From Clostridium paridis (GTDB lineage: Bacteria; Bacillota; Clostridia; Clostridiales; Clostridiaceae), in the NCBI RefSeq assembly GCF_016765615.1, contig NZ_JAESWA010000019.1, positions 178,107 through 242,106 of the forward strand: DNA of 64,000 nucleotides, written 5' to 3'. Below the pieces are notes generated by a model. It worked only from the letters and a program-made list of their open reading frames with translations, searched no databases and was not told the DNA's origin. The first letter of the stretch is position 1. Every line of letters starts with the position of its first letter. Shown here piece by piece: positions 35,655 to 46,354 of this stretch. A program made the translations under genes and the position numbers.

Positions 35655-35767
35655 AAATTACTCCTCCTATATATAGCATATTAAGGCTATATAAAATAAA
35701 CTTACTAATTACATACTATGAATTAAATAGTTTTAATATTACAAGGATAAATTTATGAAGGTTAAAG

Positions 35768-37111
35768 TTAAGAATATAATTTGTTAAATTTTCTTTTATA
35801 TAAAGTATAAACTAGAGTTCCATCTATTGCCCATTGAATTGACGTTATAATCCATACAAAAGTAACAGGGAGCCTAAATACATAAATAGCAGCATACATA
35901 AGAGGTAATCTTATAATCCAAGAGGAAAACATAGCAACTTTAAATGGGGTTTTAGTATCTCCAATGCCTTTTAATGCGCCACCAACAATCATAGATATTC
36001 CCATGAAAGGTTGTTCAATTGATGCAATCATTAAACAGTAAGTTCCTAAGGTGATAACTTCTCTTTCCGATGATGTAATGAATAGGTTAATAAGAGTATT
36101 AGGAATTACTAAAAACAACAAAGAACAAAATAGCATTATAATAACGCCTAAGAAAATAGAAGTGTTAGCATATTCCTTGGCTTTTTTATAATTTCCTTCG
36201 CCTATTTTATGGCCCACTAATGTTGTTGCAGCAACAGCAAAGCCCCAACCTGGCATAAAGCTTATTGATTCTATTGTGGTGGCAATCTGGTTTGAAGCGA
36301 AGGAGATAGTTCCAAGTGAAATAATAAATATATTGCTTAAAAGTCTGCTTATGCTGAAGGCACTTTCTTGAAGTGCTGAAGGTATAGATAGACGAACTAA
36401 AGAAGAAAGTTTAGTTCCTTGAAGCTCTACAATATATCTAAATCTTGGCCTGATTTTAGAAAATTTAAATACATATACGAATATAAAAACAAAACCTACA
36501 ATTTGAGCTATGCAAGTAGCAGTAGCAGCTCCATTTATGCCTAACTCAGGGAGTCCAAATCTACCCCAAATAAGTATATAGTCTAGAGAAATATTTATTA
36601 TATTAATTATAATTGATGCGATTAGAGGAGTTTTAGTATTACCAGAACCTCTTAATGTACCATTAAGAGCATTCATTGACATTGAAAAGAAAATACCTAT
36701 AGAGGCTATCTTCATATATCCTGTTCCCAAGGAAACTACATCATTATTTCCACCAGCTAAAGTAAGAATCTCTTTTGAGAAAAAGAAGAATATTAGTGAA
36801 AGAAAAAATCCTATTATAAGCGTTAATAAGAAACCTATAGATGCATATTGTTCAGCTCGTTCACTTTTTTTTGCACCCATACTTCTCGCAACTAAGGAAG
36901 TTATTCCAATAGATATACCAGAAGCAATGAGTATGTTAGAAAAAGTAGTAATAATTTCTGAAGATAATCCTACGGAGCTAACTGAAAGATTTCCTCCATA
37001 TTTTCCAACCATCATTGTATCAAAAACCCATATCATCATATATAAAATCATCTCTCCTACTGCAGGAAGAGCTAAACTTAATACTTCTTTAATACTGCTT
37101 TTATTTATCAT
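35768..37111 (-). CDS. MATE-family efflux transporter
   Basis: 447 residues, 12 hydrophobic helices in two six-helix halves, with MATE-type beginnings (LALPAVGEMILYMMIWVFDTMMVGKYGG) and internal repeat (RLSIPSALQESAFSISRLLSN). MATE proteins export drugs or metabolites against Na+ or H+ gradients. RBS GAGGAGA precedes the ATG. Single gene, divergent from aminopeptidase P. Confidence 0.92.
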   Translation of the reverse strand: MINKSSIKEVLSLALPAVGEMILYMMIWVFDTMMVGKYGGNLSVSSVGLSSEIITTFSNILIASGISIGITSLVARSMGAKKSERAEQYASIGFLLTLIIGFFLSLIFFFFSKEILTLAGGNNDVVSLGTGYMKIASIGIFFSMSMNALNGTLRGSGNTKTPLIASIIINIINISLDYILIWGRFGLPELGINGAATATCIAQIVGFVFIFVYVFKFSKIRPRFRYIVELQGTKLSSLVRLSIPSALQESAFSISRLLSNIFIISLGTISFASNQIATTIESISFMPGWGFAVAATTLVGHKIGEGNYKKAKEYANTSIFLGVIIMLFCSLLFLVIPNTLINLFITSSEREVITLGTYCLMIASIEQPFMGISMIVGGALKGIGDTKTPFKVAMFSSWIIRLPLMYAAIYVFRLPVTFVWIITSIQWAIDGTLVYTLYKRKFNKLYS

Positions 37112-37272
37112 AATAAAAATCTCCTCATAGTTTAAGATGCATAACTATTCTCGTCTGAGGTTAATTATATATAAAAAGCACTTTAAATACAAATGAAGTA
37201 AATTTACTTTTGCAGGTAATTTTGTATGATATAATTATTGTAAATATAATGCAAAATCATATTACATCTCTG

Positions 37273-37307
37273 GTCCAACTCTTAGTTAAGACGTCTAAGA
37301 GTTGGAC
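37273..37307. promoter_or_regulatory. strong hairpin in the 5' region of the aminopeptidase P gene
   Basis: Perfect 13-bp inverted repeat GTCCAACTCTTAG (37273-37285) with its complement (37295-37307), loop TTAAGACGT, no T-tract. It lies about 60 bp upstream of the start and downstream of a TATAAT (37230-37235). It could be a 5' stabiliser or an operator. Confidence 0.5.
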
Positions 37308-37369
37308 GGCGACATGTAAATTCTTTAATGCATTATATATAAATAAAAAACGTAAAGGAGTTTAATTAT

Positions 37370-38605
37370 ATGAAAGCAGAAGTTTTTAAAAAGAATAGAG
37401 AAGCATTATTCAAACATATGGAGGAAAATAGTATAGCGCTTCTTTTTGCAGGTAAGGCTCCTAAAAAAACTGCAGATGAAGCTTATGAGTTTACTCCGAA
37501 TAGAAATTTTTATTATCTTACAGGAATAGATGAAGAGGACATAATTTTACTTTTGGTTAAAGGAAAAGAAGACCAGGAGATATTGTTTATTAAGGAACCA
37601 GATTTGGAGCTAGAAAAATGGGTAGGGAAATCTATTAGAGATAATGAAGCAAAGGAAAGAGGCGCGTTCGAAGAAATACAATATACAAAAGATTTTGAGG
37701 ATGAACTTCACAGTTTTATGTTTAAGGAAGGTATTGAAACAGTATATCTTAACTTGGAAAGGGATAGCTATACTCAAAGAGCTACACTAGAAGAGGAATT
37801 TGCAAAAAAACTAAAGTTTAAATATCCTGATAAGGAAATTAAGAATATTTATAATGAAATTGCTAGTATTAGAATGATAAAGAGTAAAGAAGAAATAAAA
37901 TATATTAGGGAAGCAATAGACATAACTGTTGAAGGCGTTGAGCTTTTAATGAAAAACTCTAAGTCAGGCTTAAAAGAATATGAATTAGAGGCATACTTTG
38001 ATTTTAATTGTAAAAGAAGAGGCGTTAAGGATTTTGCATTTAAGACAATAGCAGCTGCAGGTGTGAATGCTACTATACTTCACTATATTAACAATAATTC
38101 AGAAATGAAGGATGGAGACTTAATCCTTTTTGATTTAGGAGCACAATGTGAATATTATAATGCGGATATCACTAGAACTTTCCCAATAAACGGTAAGTTT
38201 ACAGAGAGGCAAAAAGAAGTATATGAAGCAGTTTTAAGAGTAAATAAAAAAGTAATAAAAGAATTAAAACCAGGAGTAAGCTTTAAGGATATTAATGATA
38301 AAGCCACTGAATGGATTGGTGAGGAATGTGTAAAGCTAGGTCTTATAGAAGATAAAGAAGATGTTAGAAAATACTACTGGCATTCTATAGGACATAGTTT
38401 AGGTTTAGATACTCATGATGTAGGTAAGAGGAATGTGGAATTTAGACCAGGTATGGTATTCACTGTAGAGCCAGGTATATATATTAATGAAGAAGGAATT
38501 GGAATAAGGATAGAAGATGATGTGCTTATTACTGAAGATGGTAATGAGGTTTTGACAAAGAATATGATAAAAGAAGCTCACGAAATAGAAGAATTTATGA
38601 AATAA
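37370..38605 (+). CDS. Xaa-Pro aminopeptidase (aminopeptidase P family)
   Basis: 411 residues, ATG behind AAAGGAG. The N-terminal AMP_N domain (about 1-135, FTPNRNFYYLTGIDEED) is followed by a pita-bread M24 domain. Metal ligands are visible as Asp in LFDLGAQ and DITRTFP, His in WHSIGHSLGLDTHD, Glu in VEPGIYI and Glu in IRIEDD. It removes N-terminal residues before proline, using two divalent metals, usually Mn. Cytoplasmic. Confidence 0.94.
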   Translation: MKAEVFKKNREALFKHMEENSIALLFAGKAPKKTADEAYEFTPNRNFYYLTGIDEEDIILLLVKGKEDQEILFIKEPDLELEKWVGKSIRDNEAKERGAFEEIQYTKDFEDELHSFMFKEGIETVYLNLERDSYTQRATLEEEFAKKLKFKYPDKEIKNIYNEIASIRMIKSKEEIKYIREAIDITVEGVELLMKNSKSGLKEYELEAYFDFNCKRRGVKDFAFKTIAAAGVNATILHYINNNSEMKDGDLILFDLGAQCEYYNADITRTFPINGKFTERQKEVYEAVLRVNKKVIKELKPGVSFKDINDKATEWIGEECVKLGLIEDKEDVRKYYWHSIGHSLGLDTHDVGKRNVEFRPGMVFTVEPGIYINEEGIGIRIEDDVLITEDGNEVLTKNMIKEAHEIEEFMK

Positions 38606-38696
38606 GTTTTCAAAGATAAACATAAATATAAAAAGTTACATTATAATTTTGCAAAAGTGGTATAATATAGGTAATAAGTTTAGGGGAGATGATTTT

Positions 38697-38990
38697 ATGA
38701 TAAGTGAAGTTAAAAAACTGTTACTAGCAGGAGTTGGAGCAGTATCAACTACTTATGAGAAGGCATCTGAGGTAATAGACGAGTTAGTTGAAAAGGGTAG
38801 AATAACAGTTGAGGACGGAAAAGAATTAACTGAGGAATTAAAGACAAACTTCTCTAATAAAGCAAAAGAAGTTAAACCATTAAATAGAGAAGATGTAGAA
38901 GGATTGCTAAGCGACCTTGGTTATGTAAAAAGAGAAGAATTAAATGAATTAGTTAAGAGAATAGAGGCTTTAGAACAGAAGACTGTTTAA
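38697..38990 (+). CDS. phasin-like protein
   Basis: 97 residues from ATG 38697 behind AGGGGAG; a longer TTG-initiated frame is not supported. A short N-terminal hydrophobic stretch (LLLAGVGAVSTTYEKA) is followed by an amphipathic helical region and a C-terminal coiled coil (REELNELVKRIEALEQK). The family resembles polyhydroxyalkanoate-granule phasins, but such proteins also occur beside UbiB/AarF kinases in bacteria without granules, as here. TATAAT at 38661-38666 is the likely promoter; a terminator follows. Confidence 0.75.
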   Translation: MISEVKKLLLAGVGAVSTTYEKASEVIDELVEKGRITVEDGKELTEELKTNFSNKAKEVKPLNREDVEGLLSDLGYVKREELNELVKRIEALEQKTV

Positions 38991-39005
38991 AAGCACAAAG
39001 TAATG

Positions 39006-39038
39006 AAGAGGATGTCAAAGAATGATTAACATCCTCTT
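39006..39038 (+). terminator. terminator of the phasin-like gene
   Basis: AAGAGGATGT (39006-39015) with ACATCCTCTT (39029-39038). The T-tract is weak, so read-through into the UbiB-like gene is plausible. Confidence 0.65.
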
Positions 39039-39077
39039 ATCTTATATTTAAAAGTATTGTAAAGGTGGGAGGAGCAA

Positions 39078-40679
39078 GTGAAAAAGTATACTTTAGATAG
39101 GTTTAGACAGATTATATCTGTTCTTACATACTATGGAATTGGGCTGATAAAAGATAATAAAGCTGAAGATAAAAAGAAACAAGCAGAAAATTTTAGAAAA
39201 GCTTTTGAAAAACTTGGTCCTACCTTTATAAAGATAGGGCAAATCTTAAGTACTAGACCAGATATTGTTCCGGAAGAGTATATTATAGAACTAAAAAAGC
39301 TACAAAATGATGCAGTTAAAATGTCCATTGAAGATGTTAAAAATGTGTTTAGAGAAGAAATGAAAAAGGAAATAAATGAATGCTTCTTGGAGTTCAACGA
39401 AGTTCCATTAGCATCAGCATCAGTATCACAGGTACATGAAGGAATATTAAGAGATGGACGAAAAGTTGTTATTAAAGTTCAAAGACCAAACATTAAAAAG
39501 CTAATGGAAGAGGATATGAGGATATTAATTCGGTTAGCTAGACTTATAAAAGGAAGAATAAAAGAAACTTTAGTTGATCCTTTAGAAGCATTAAATGAAA
39601 TAAAAGCAATGACAGAAAAAGAATTGGACTTTAGAATTGAAGGGGAAAATTTAAAACAGTTTAAAGAAAACAATATTAATGTAATACCTCTTAGAGTACC
39701 TGATGTAGTTAATGAATTTAGTACAGAAAAGATATTGGTAATGGAAAAGATTGAAGGTTATAAAATTAATGATAAGGAGACATTAATAAGTAAGGGATAT
39801 GATCTTGATGATATATCTCAAAAATTAGTTTCTATATATTTTAAACAGGTTTTTAAAGATGGTTTTTTTCATGGTGATCCTCATCCAGGAAATATATTTA
39901 TATCTGAGAAGAAGATATGTTTTATAGACTTTGGAATAATGGGAGAAATTTCTCCAGAAATCAAAGCATCGTTAAATGATGTTATTATAGCATTAGGAAC
40001 TAAAGATATTAATAAAATCGTTGATTTTATACTATCAATTGGAGTTAAGAATGGAAAGGTAGAGAGAAATGTCCTTTATATGGATGTAGAAAACTTTTTA
40101 GATATATATTTAGGCACCTCCTTAAAAAACATAAAAATTTCTCAAATGCTGCAAGAGTTGATGCTTATTTCGTCTAAAAATAATATATTGATGCCAAGAG
40201 ATCTTGTGCTTCTAGCTCGAAGCATGGTGATATTTGAGGGAGTAATTACAGAGTTATCTCCTAACGTTGATATATTAACATTACTTATGAATACCATAAG
40301 CAGCGGAAATAAGTTCTTTTTTCTAAAAGATATGACTAGAGAAGAATTAATATATAGAGCATATGATTTCGCTAAGAGTACCTTCTCTATACCAACAAAA
40401 TTTTTGGAACTTGTAGATAGTGTAAAAGGAGGAAGAGCTAAGTTTTTACTTCAGGTTGAAGACTTAGACAAATCAATTCAAGCTTTAAATAAAATGGTAA
40501 ATAGAGTGGTATTTTCAATGATCATTGCAGCCATGATTATTGGATCCTCATTAATAATATACAATCAAGGACCTATACAAATTTATGGAATGTCACTAAT
40601 AGGTTTAGCGGGATATTTTGTAGCAGCTATTTTAGGCTTGTGGCTTATAGTTAGTATCATTAAATCGGGAACTTTATAA
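39078..40679 (+). CDS. AarF/UbiB-family atypical kinase
   Basis: 533 residues, GTG start behind GGGAGGAG. ABC1/UbiB motifs: an N-terminal KLGPTFIKIGQILSTRPD (KxGQ-type) motif, an Ala-rich nucleotide loop ASASVSQVH, VVIKVQRP, the ExD segment EKELDFRIE, catalytic HGDPHPGNIF and IDFGIMGE. Two C-terminal transmembrane helices (about 480-530). UbiB proteins are ATPases that support isoprenoid-lipid or quinone biosynthesis. An anaerobe without obvious ubiquinone suggests another lipid role. The phasin-like neighbour supports a lipid-interface job. Confidence 0.92.
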   Translation: MKKYTLDRFRQIISVLTYYGIGLIKDNKAEDKKKQAENFRKAFEKLGPTFIKIGQILSTRPDIVPEEYIIELKKLQNDAVKMSIEDVKNVFREEMKKEINECFLEFNEVPLASASVSQVHEGILRDGRKVVIKVQRPNIKKLMEEDMRILIRLARLIKGRIKETLVDPLEALNEIKAMTEKELDFRIEGENLKQFKENNINVIPLRVPDVVNEFSTEKILVMEKIEGYKINDKETLISKGYDLDDISQKLVSIYFKQVFKDGFFHGDPHPGNIFISEKKICFIDFGIMGEISPEIKASLNDVIIALGTKDINKIVDFILSIGVKNGKVERNVLYMDVENFLDIYLGTSLKNIKISQMLQELMLISSKNNILMPRDLVLLARSMVIFEGVITELSPNVDILTLLMNTISSGNKFFFLKDMTREELIYRAYDFAKSTFSIPTKFLELVDSVKGGRAKFLLQVEDLDKSIQALNKMVNRVVFSMIIAAMIIGSSLIIYNQGPIQIYGMSLIGLAGYFVAAILGLWLIVSIIKSGTL

Positions 40680-40705
40680 TAGCTTATAAAAATATATGAA
40701 ATTAA

Positions 40706-40746
40706 TTACATGTTGCAAGTTGAAAAAAATAAACTTGCATATGTAA
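40706..40746. other. inverted repeat between the UbiB-like gene and ppcA
   Basis: TTACATGTTGCAAGTT (40706-40721) pairs with AACTTGCATATGTAA (40732-40746) with a one-base offset. It lacks a T-tract and could be a weak terminator or operator. Confidence 0.5.
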
Positions 40747-40826
40747 CGCTCAAAGTCTTTACATTATTAAAATATGTGTTAAAATTGAAACTATAAGATA
40801 AATAAAAATTCATTTGGGGGTACATT

Positions 40827-42443
40827 ATGAATAAAATTCCTTACTCAATGATGACGCAGCATCCAGATAATGTAGATACATATGTATCTATACAACAAGA
40901 ACCACAAGAGGCTATAGAGGGTTTAACATTCCAAAAAGATGGGGGTCTTGGAATAGATGAAATAATGATTGACTTTGAAGGAAAATTGACACCTTATCAT
41001 CAAACATCTCAAGTAGCTTTAGGGTTAATAGGAAAAGGAATAATTCCAGGAAAAGATGTAGCAATTACACCTAGAATTCCTAATGCAAATAAAGAATCAG
41101 TATTTAGACAATTAATGAGTATAATGTCAATAGTTGAAACAAACGTTCAAGCTTATCAACACACAGGATATCAAGCTATAAAAGAAGTAGTTGTGCCAAT
41201 GGTTGAGACAGGTGAAGAAGTATGTCAATTTCAAGACAGAGTTAATTCAGTTATTGAATTAGGAAATAAAAATTACGATATAAAGTTTGAAGAAAACTCA
41301 ATAAGAATAATTCCACTAGTTGAGGGAGTACCAGCATTAGTAAATATAGATAAGATATTTGATGAGTTTTACCATGCATCAGAGGAGAAAGGTGCTAAAT
41401 TTGACTCCTTAAGATTCATGCTTGCTCGTTCAGACTCAGCGATGTCCTATGGATTAATATCAGGAGTTTTATCTGTACTTATGGCAATTGATAAGGCATA
41501 TAAGTGGGGAGCGGAACATGATGTTGAAGTGGCACCAATATTAGGTTGCGGATCACTTCCATTTAGAGGACATTTTACTGCTGAAAATGTTGATAGCATG
41601 ATTAAAACATATGGTGGGGTTAAAACTTTTACTCTTCAATCAGCTTTAAGATATGACCATGGTCCTGAAAAGGCAAAAGAAGCTGTAAATAAGCTTAATA
41701 GTAGTATAGAAAAATCAGTTCCTAGAAACTTCTCAGAGGAAGATGTAGAGTTAATGAAAGAATACATAGGTATATTTTCAAAATATTACTTAACAACTTT
41801 CCTAAAAATAATAAACACAGTTTCTTTCGTATCTGACTTTATTCCTAAGAATAGAGATAGATTAACTAAGACTAAAACAGGTCTTGAGTATTCAAGAGAA
41901 CTTCCGGAAATAGATAAGATTGCAGACTGGGTAAAAGATGCTAAATTAAAGGAAGAATTACTTTCTATTGATCTTAATGTAGAATTCTCAGTACCTAGAG
42001 CAATATCTTATACTGGAGCTATGTATACATTAGGTATGCCACCAGAATTTTTAGGAATGGGAAGAGGTCTCAAAGAAATAAAAGAAAAGTACGGACAAGA
42101 AGGAATAGATAAACTTAAAGAATTCTACCCACAAATAAGAAAGGACTTTAGATTTGCAGCTCTATTTGCAAATGCAAAGGTTCCAAAGAAAATAATAGAT
42201 GAATCTGCTAGATTAGAATATGAGGAAGATTTAAAACTAGCAAATGAAATTTTAGATCTAGGAGTAGATTTCGAATATCTTAATGATAATGAATTCTATC
42301 ACACACTTTTAAAAACAACTAAGCCTATAGTAATGCACTTAATGGGTGTTGAAGAAGATGTGCTTTCAAGTAAAACTGAAGAATTAAAAATCCTAAACGA
42401 ATGGATAGTTAGAATGGGAAAAGCAAGAGGAAGTATAGGATAG
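40827..42443 (+). CDS. ppcA: archaeal-type phosphoenolpyruvate carboxylase
   Basis: Forms oxaloacetate from PEP and bicarbonate (anaplerosis). 538 residues, far shorter than the 900-residue bacterial enzyme. It starts with the family signature [13 protein letters not shown] and has a GxGSxPFRG-like [10 protein letters not shown] and [10 protein letters not shown]. The atypical PpcA is known from archaea and a few bacteria including C. perfringens. ATG behind TTTGGGGGT; palindromic terminator behind. Codon use is like its neighbours, so no recent transfer is apparent. Confidence 0.95.
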   Translation: MNKIPYSMMTQHPDNVDTYVSIQQEPQEAIEGLTFQKDGGLGIDEIMIDFEGKLTPYHQTSQVALGLIGKGIIPGKDVAITPRIPNANKESVFRQLMSIMSIVETNVQAYQHTGYQAIKEVVVPMVETGEEVCQFQDRVNSVIELGNKNYDIKFEENSIRIIPLVEGVPALVNIDKIFDEFYHASEEKGAKFDSLRFMLARSDSAMSYGLISGVLSVLMAIDKAYKWGAEHDVEVAPILGCGSLPFRGHFTAENVDSMIKTYGGVKTFTLQSALRYDHGPEKAKEAVNKLNSSIEKSVPRNFSEEDVELMKEYIGIFSKYYLTTFLKIINTVSFVSDFIPKNRDRLTKTKTGLEYSRELPEIDKIADWVKDAKLKEELLSIDLNVEFSVPRAISYTGAMYTLGMPPEFLGMGRGLKEIKEKYGQEGIDKLKEFYPQIRKDFRFAALFANAKVPKKIIDESARLEYEEDLKLANEILDLGVDFEYLNDNEFYHTLLKTTKPIVMHLMGVEEDVLSSKTEELKILNEWIVRMGKARGSIG

Positions 42444-42451
42444 AAATTTAA

Positions 42452-42483
42452 AAGAGGAACTCAAAATATTTTGAGTTCCTCTT
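42452..42483. terminator. bidirectional terminator
   Basis: Perfect 32-bp palindrome starting AAGAGGAACTCAAAAT, between convergent ppcA and the FUSC-like gene. Confidence 0.85.
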
Positions 42484-42502
42484 AATTTATTATAAGTTAT
42501 AA

Positions 42503-43000
42503 CTATTCAGACAAAGAATCATCCCTAGAAGGGAAATTTACATATTTATTTACAAAGATTGCAATGATTATGCCTACAGCTGTTTCAATAATTCTGTTGA
42601 TTGCATAGCCATAACTTGTAAGTCCTTTTAGATTTGTAGTTATAGCTAGAAAAACTACACAGCTAATTGATACGGAAGCAGGTTTTTTTATTAAAACTCC
42701 AGTATATATAACTATTACGATTCCTAAACTAACTAGTAAAGGTAGAGGTATTGGAACAAAAGGATATATAAATATGAAGATTATACCATTTAATCCACCA
42801 ACTAAAGTACCGATTAATCTGTTTTTTCCAGCTTTCATAGAGTTCTCAACTGAATCACCCATACATATAACAGATGCTATGCAGGCATAAAATGGTGACT
42901 GTCCCCAACGTATTATTTCAAAAAATAATATACATGCTAATACGGATAGTGCAGTTTTAACATTTCTTAGTCCGATTTTAGGTAAGGTTGTTAACTTCAT
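42503..43000 (-). CDS. FUSC/aromatic-acid-exporter-like membrane protein
   Basis: 165 residues from ATG 43000, which has GGAGGTACC at the right distance; the longer frame to 43036 is not supported. About five or six membrane helices. IGLRNVKTALSVLACILFFE and FYACIASVICMGDSVENSMKAGKNRLIGTLVGG are typical of the ArAE_1/YqjA-type N-terminal domain. No C-terminal soluble domain is present (short form). A family B structured element occupies its 5' leader region on the same strand. Confidence 0.8.
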   Translation of the reverse strand: MKLTTLPKIGLRNVKTALSVLACILFFEIIRWGQSPFYACIASVICMGDSVENSMKAGKNRLIGTLVGGLNGIIFIFIYPFVPIPLPLLVSLGIVIVIYTGVLIKKPASVSISCVVFLAITTNLKGLTSYGYAINRIIETAVGIIIAIFVNKYVNFPSRDDSLSE

Positions 43001-43037
43001 AAGGTACCTCCAAATGTTAGATTTCATTAGTTTCAAT

Positions 43038-43109
43038 TATAGGGTTTTTTATAGGAAACTTAACTTATACTTACATAAATAAGTTATCAGTTGAACTTAA
43101 AACCCTATA
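43038..43109 (-). repeat. dispersed structured element, family B copy 2
   Basis: On the minus strand: outer stem TATAGGGTTTT with AAAACCCTATA (43099-43109 and 43038-43048), constant loops AAGTTCAACT and TTAAGTTTCCTAT, second stem AACTTAT with ATAAGTT, no inner hairpin. It is 37 bp upstream of the FUSC-like gene's start region, in sense. Confidence 0.8.
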
Positions 43110-43245
43110 TAATATAATACAATATTTATTTAATTATTAGAACCTTAGGAGAAGGAATATATGCTTGGTTTTAAAAGAAATTTGATAAATAATGCCTGAA
43201 TTTAAGAATTTATGTAATTTTATAATATAATGTAGTAAAATTATA

Positions 43246-43284
43246 GATAACCAATACGTAAACCAATAGCTGAAGTTGGTTATC
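43246..43284. promoter_or_regulatory. inverted repeat upstream of the MarR gene
   Basis: GATAACCAA (43246-43254) with TTGGTTATC (43276-43284), perfect 9-bp arms 21 bp apart, just downstream of a TATAAT (43221-43226). Likely a self-regulatory operator or 5' hairpin. Confidence 0.5.
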
Positions 43285-43314
43285 TTAAAGAGAAGCAAAA
43301 AAATGGAGGAATCT

Positions 43315-43758
43315 ATGGATAATAAAGAAACTGCAAGAACTTTAATGGATTTTGCAATACTTACAAAGAGATTAATTAGAAAATTTAATACTTATAAATA
43401 TGATACTAGATTAACAGTAGAGCAATTTAGGACTCTTACTGCATTAAATTCAAAAGAAAGAATAACCTTAAAGGAGTTATCTCAAACTATAGAAGTGTCT
43501 ACTTCAAGTATTTGTATTATGCTTAATAGATTATCAGATGAGAATCTTGTATATAGAGAAACTGATGAAAATGATAGAAGAAATACCTTTTATGGACTTA
43601 CTGAAGAGGGCAAAAAACTTTTGGAAAGAGAAAATGATAAGATGCTTGAAGAGCTAGGAAAACATCTTGAATTTTTAACACCTGAAGCAAAAGATATATT
43701 AAATAAAAATCTTAGAGAAGTAGAACCCATACTGGATAAATTTTTTAAAACCTTATAA
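43315..43758 (+). CDS. MarR-family transcriptional regulator
   Basis: 147 residues from ATG 43315, with GGAGGA five bases upstream; alternative starts at 43303 and TTG 43276 are possible. Winged-helix core: TVEQFRTLTAL, ITLKELSQTIEVSTSSICIMLNRL, and a DENDRRNTFYGLTEEG wing. Dimer helices are at both ends. Targets cannot be told from context: it is a single gene between the FUSC-like gene (divergent) and the metG leader. A divergent exporter is a common MarR target, so that gene is a candidate. Confidence 0.9.
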   Translation: MDNKETARTLMDFAILTKRLIRKFNTYKYDTRLTVEQFRTLTALNSKERITLKELSQTIEVSTSSICIMLNRLSDENLVYRETDENDRRNTFYGLTEEGKKLLERENDKMLEELGKHLEFLTPEAKDILNKNLREVEPILDKFFKTL

Positions 43759-43760
43759 TA

Positions 43761-43789
43761 TTGACAGTAATTTAAATTTGGAATAATAT
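43761..43789 (+). promoter_or_regulatory. promoter of the metG T-box transcript
   Basis: TTGACA (43761-43766), 17-bp spacer, TAATAT (43784-43789), directly after the MarR stop codon. Confidence 0.8.
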
Positions 43790-43796
43790 ATTATTT

Positions 43797-44115
43797 ATAG
43801 TCTGAAAATAAATTCTTAATTAAATGCTAGGAAAAGAAGAGTAGCAAGATGGAAACTCTTATAAGAGAGCTGGAAAAGGTGAAAGCCAGTGAGTGAAAAT
43901 TTTGTGAAGATGGTCTTGGAGTAGGGCTTCTGAACTATATGATTAGAGTATAATTTATATCATAATGTTAGGGAGTCACGGGAGCAACCGTTACATTGCA
44001 AGGTAATCATCAGGTTACTTACAAAGGTGCTATTTGGTAACATTAGCATAAAGTAGAGTGGTAACACGTATAATGCGTCTCTACATAGGGAAAATCCTAT
44101 GTAGAGACTTTTTTT

Positions 44116-44117
<2 letters not shown>
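43797..44117 (+). promoter_or_regulatory. T-box leader sensing tRNA-Met
   Basis: Stem I with the specifier loop CTGAACTATATGATTAG, with ATG (Met) at 43939-43941. T-box AGAGTGGTAACACG at 44053-44066. A strong terminator (44077-44117) competes with the antiterminator. Uncharged tRNA-Met should turn on the downstream MetRS genes. Confidence 0.92.
44077..44117 (+). terminator. T-box terminator of metG
   Basis: Perfect 13-bp stem GTCTCTACATAGG (44077-44089) with its complement (44096-44108) and nine T. Confidence 0.92.
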
Positions 44118-46268
<2,151 letters not shown>

Positions 46269-46290
46269 TATAGAAAATACACAATAAATT

Positions 46291-46336
46291 TCAGAGGTTA
46301 GGTAATAGGGTTTTTTATTATCTAAACTCTGATTTT
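46291..46336 (+). terminator. terminator-like hairpin between the two MetRS genes
   Basis: TCAGAG..TTAG.TAATA (46291-46307) pairs with TATTA.CTAA..CTCTGA (46316-46332) followed by TTTT. It lies 20 bp before the second gene's RBS and may reduce its expression. Confidence 0.55.
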
Positions 46337-46354
46337 ATAAATAGGAGGTATATT

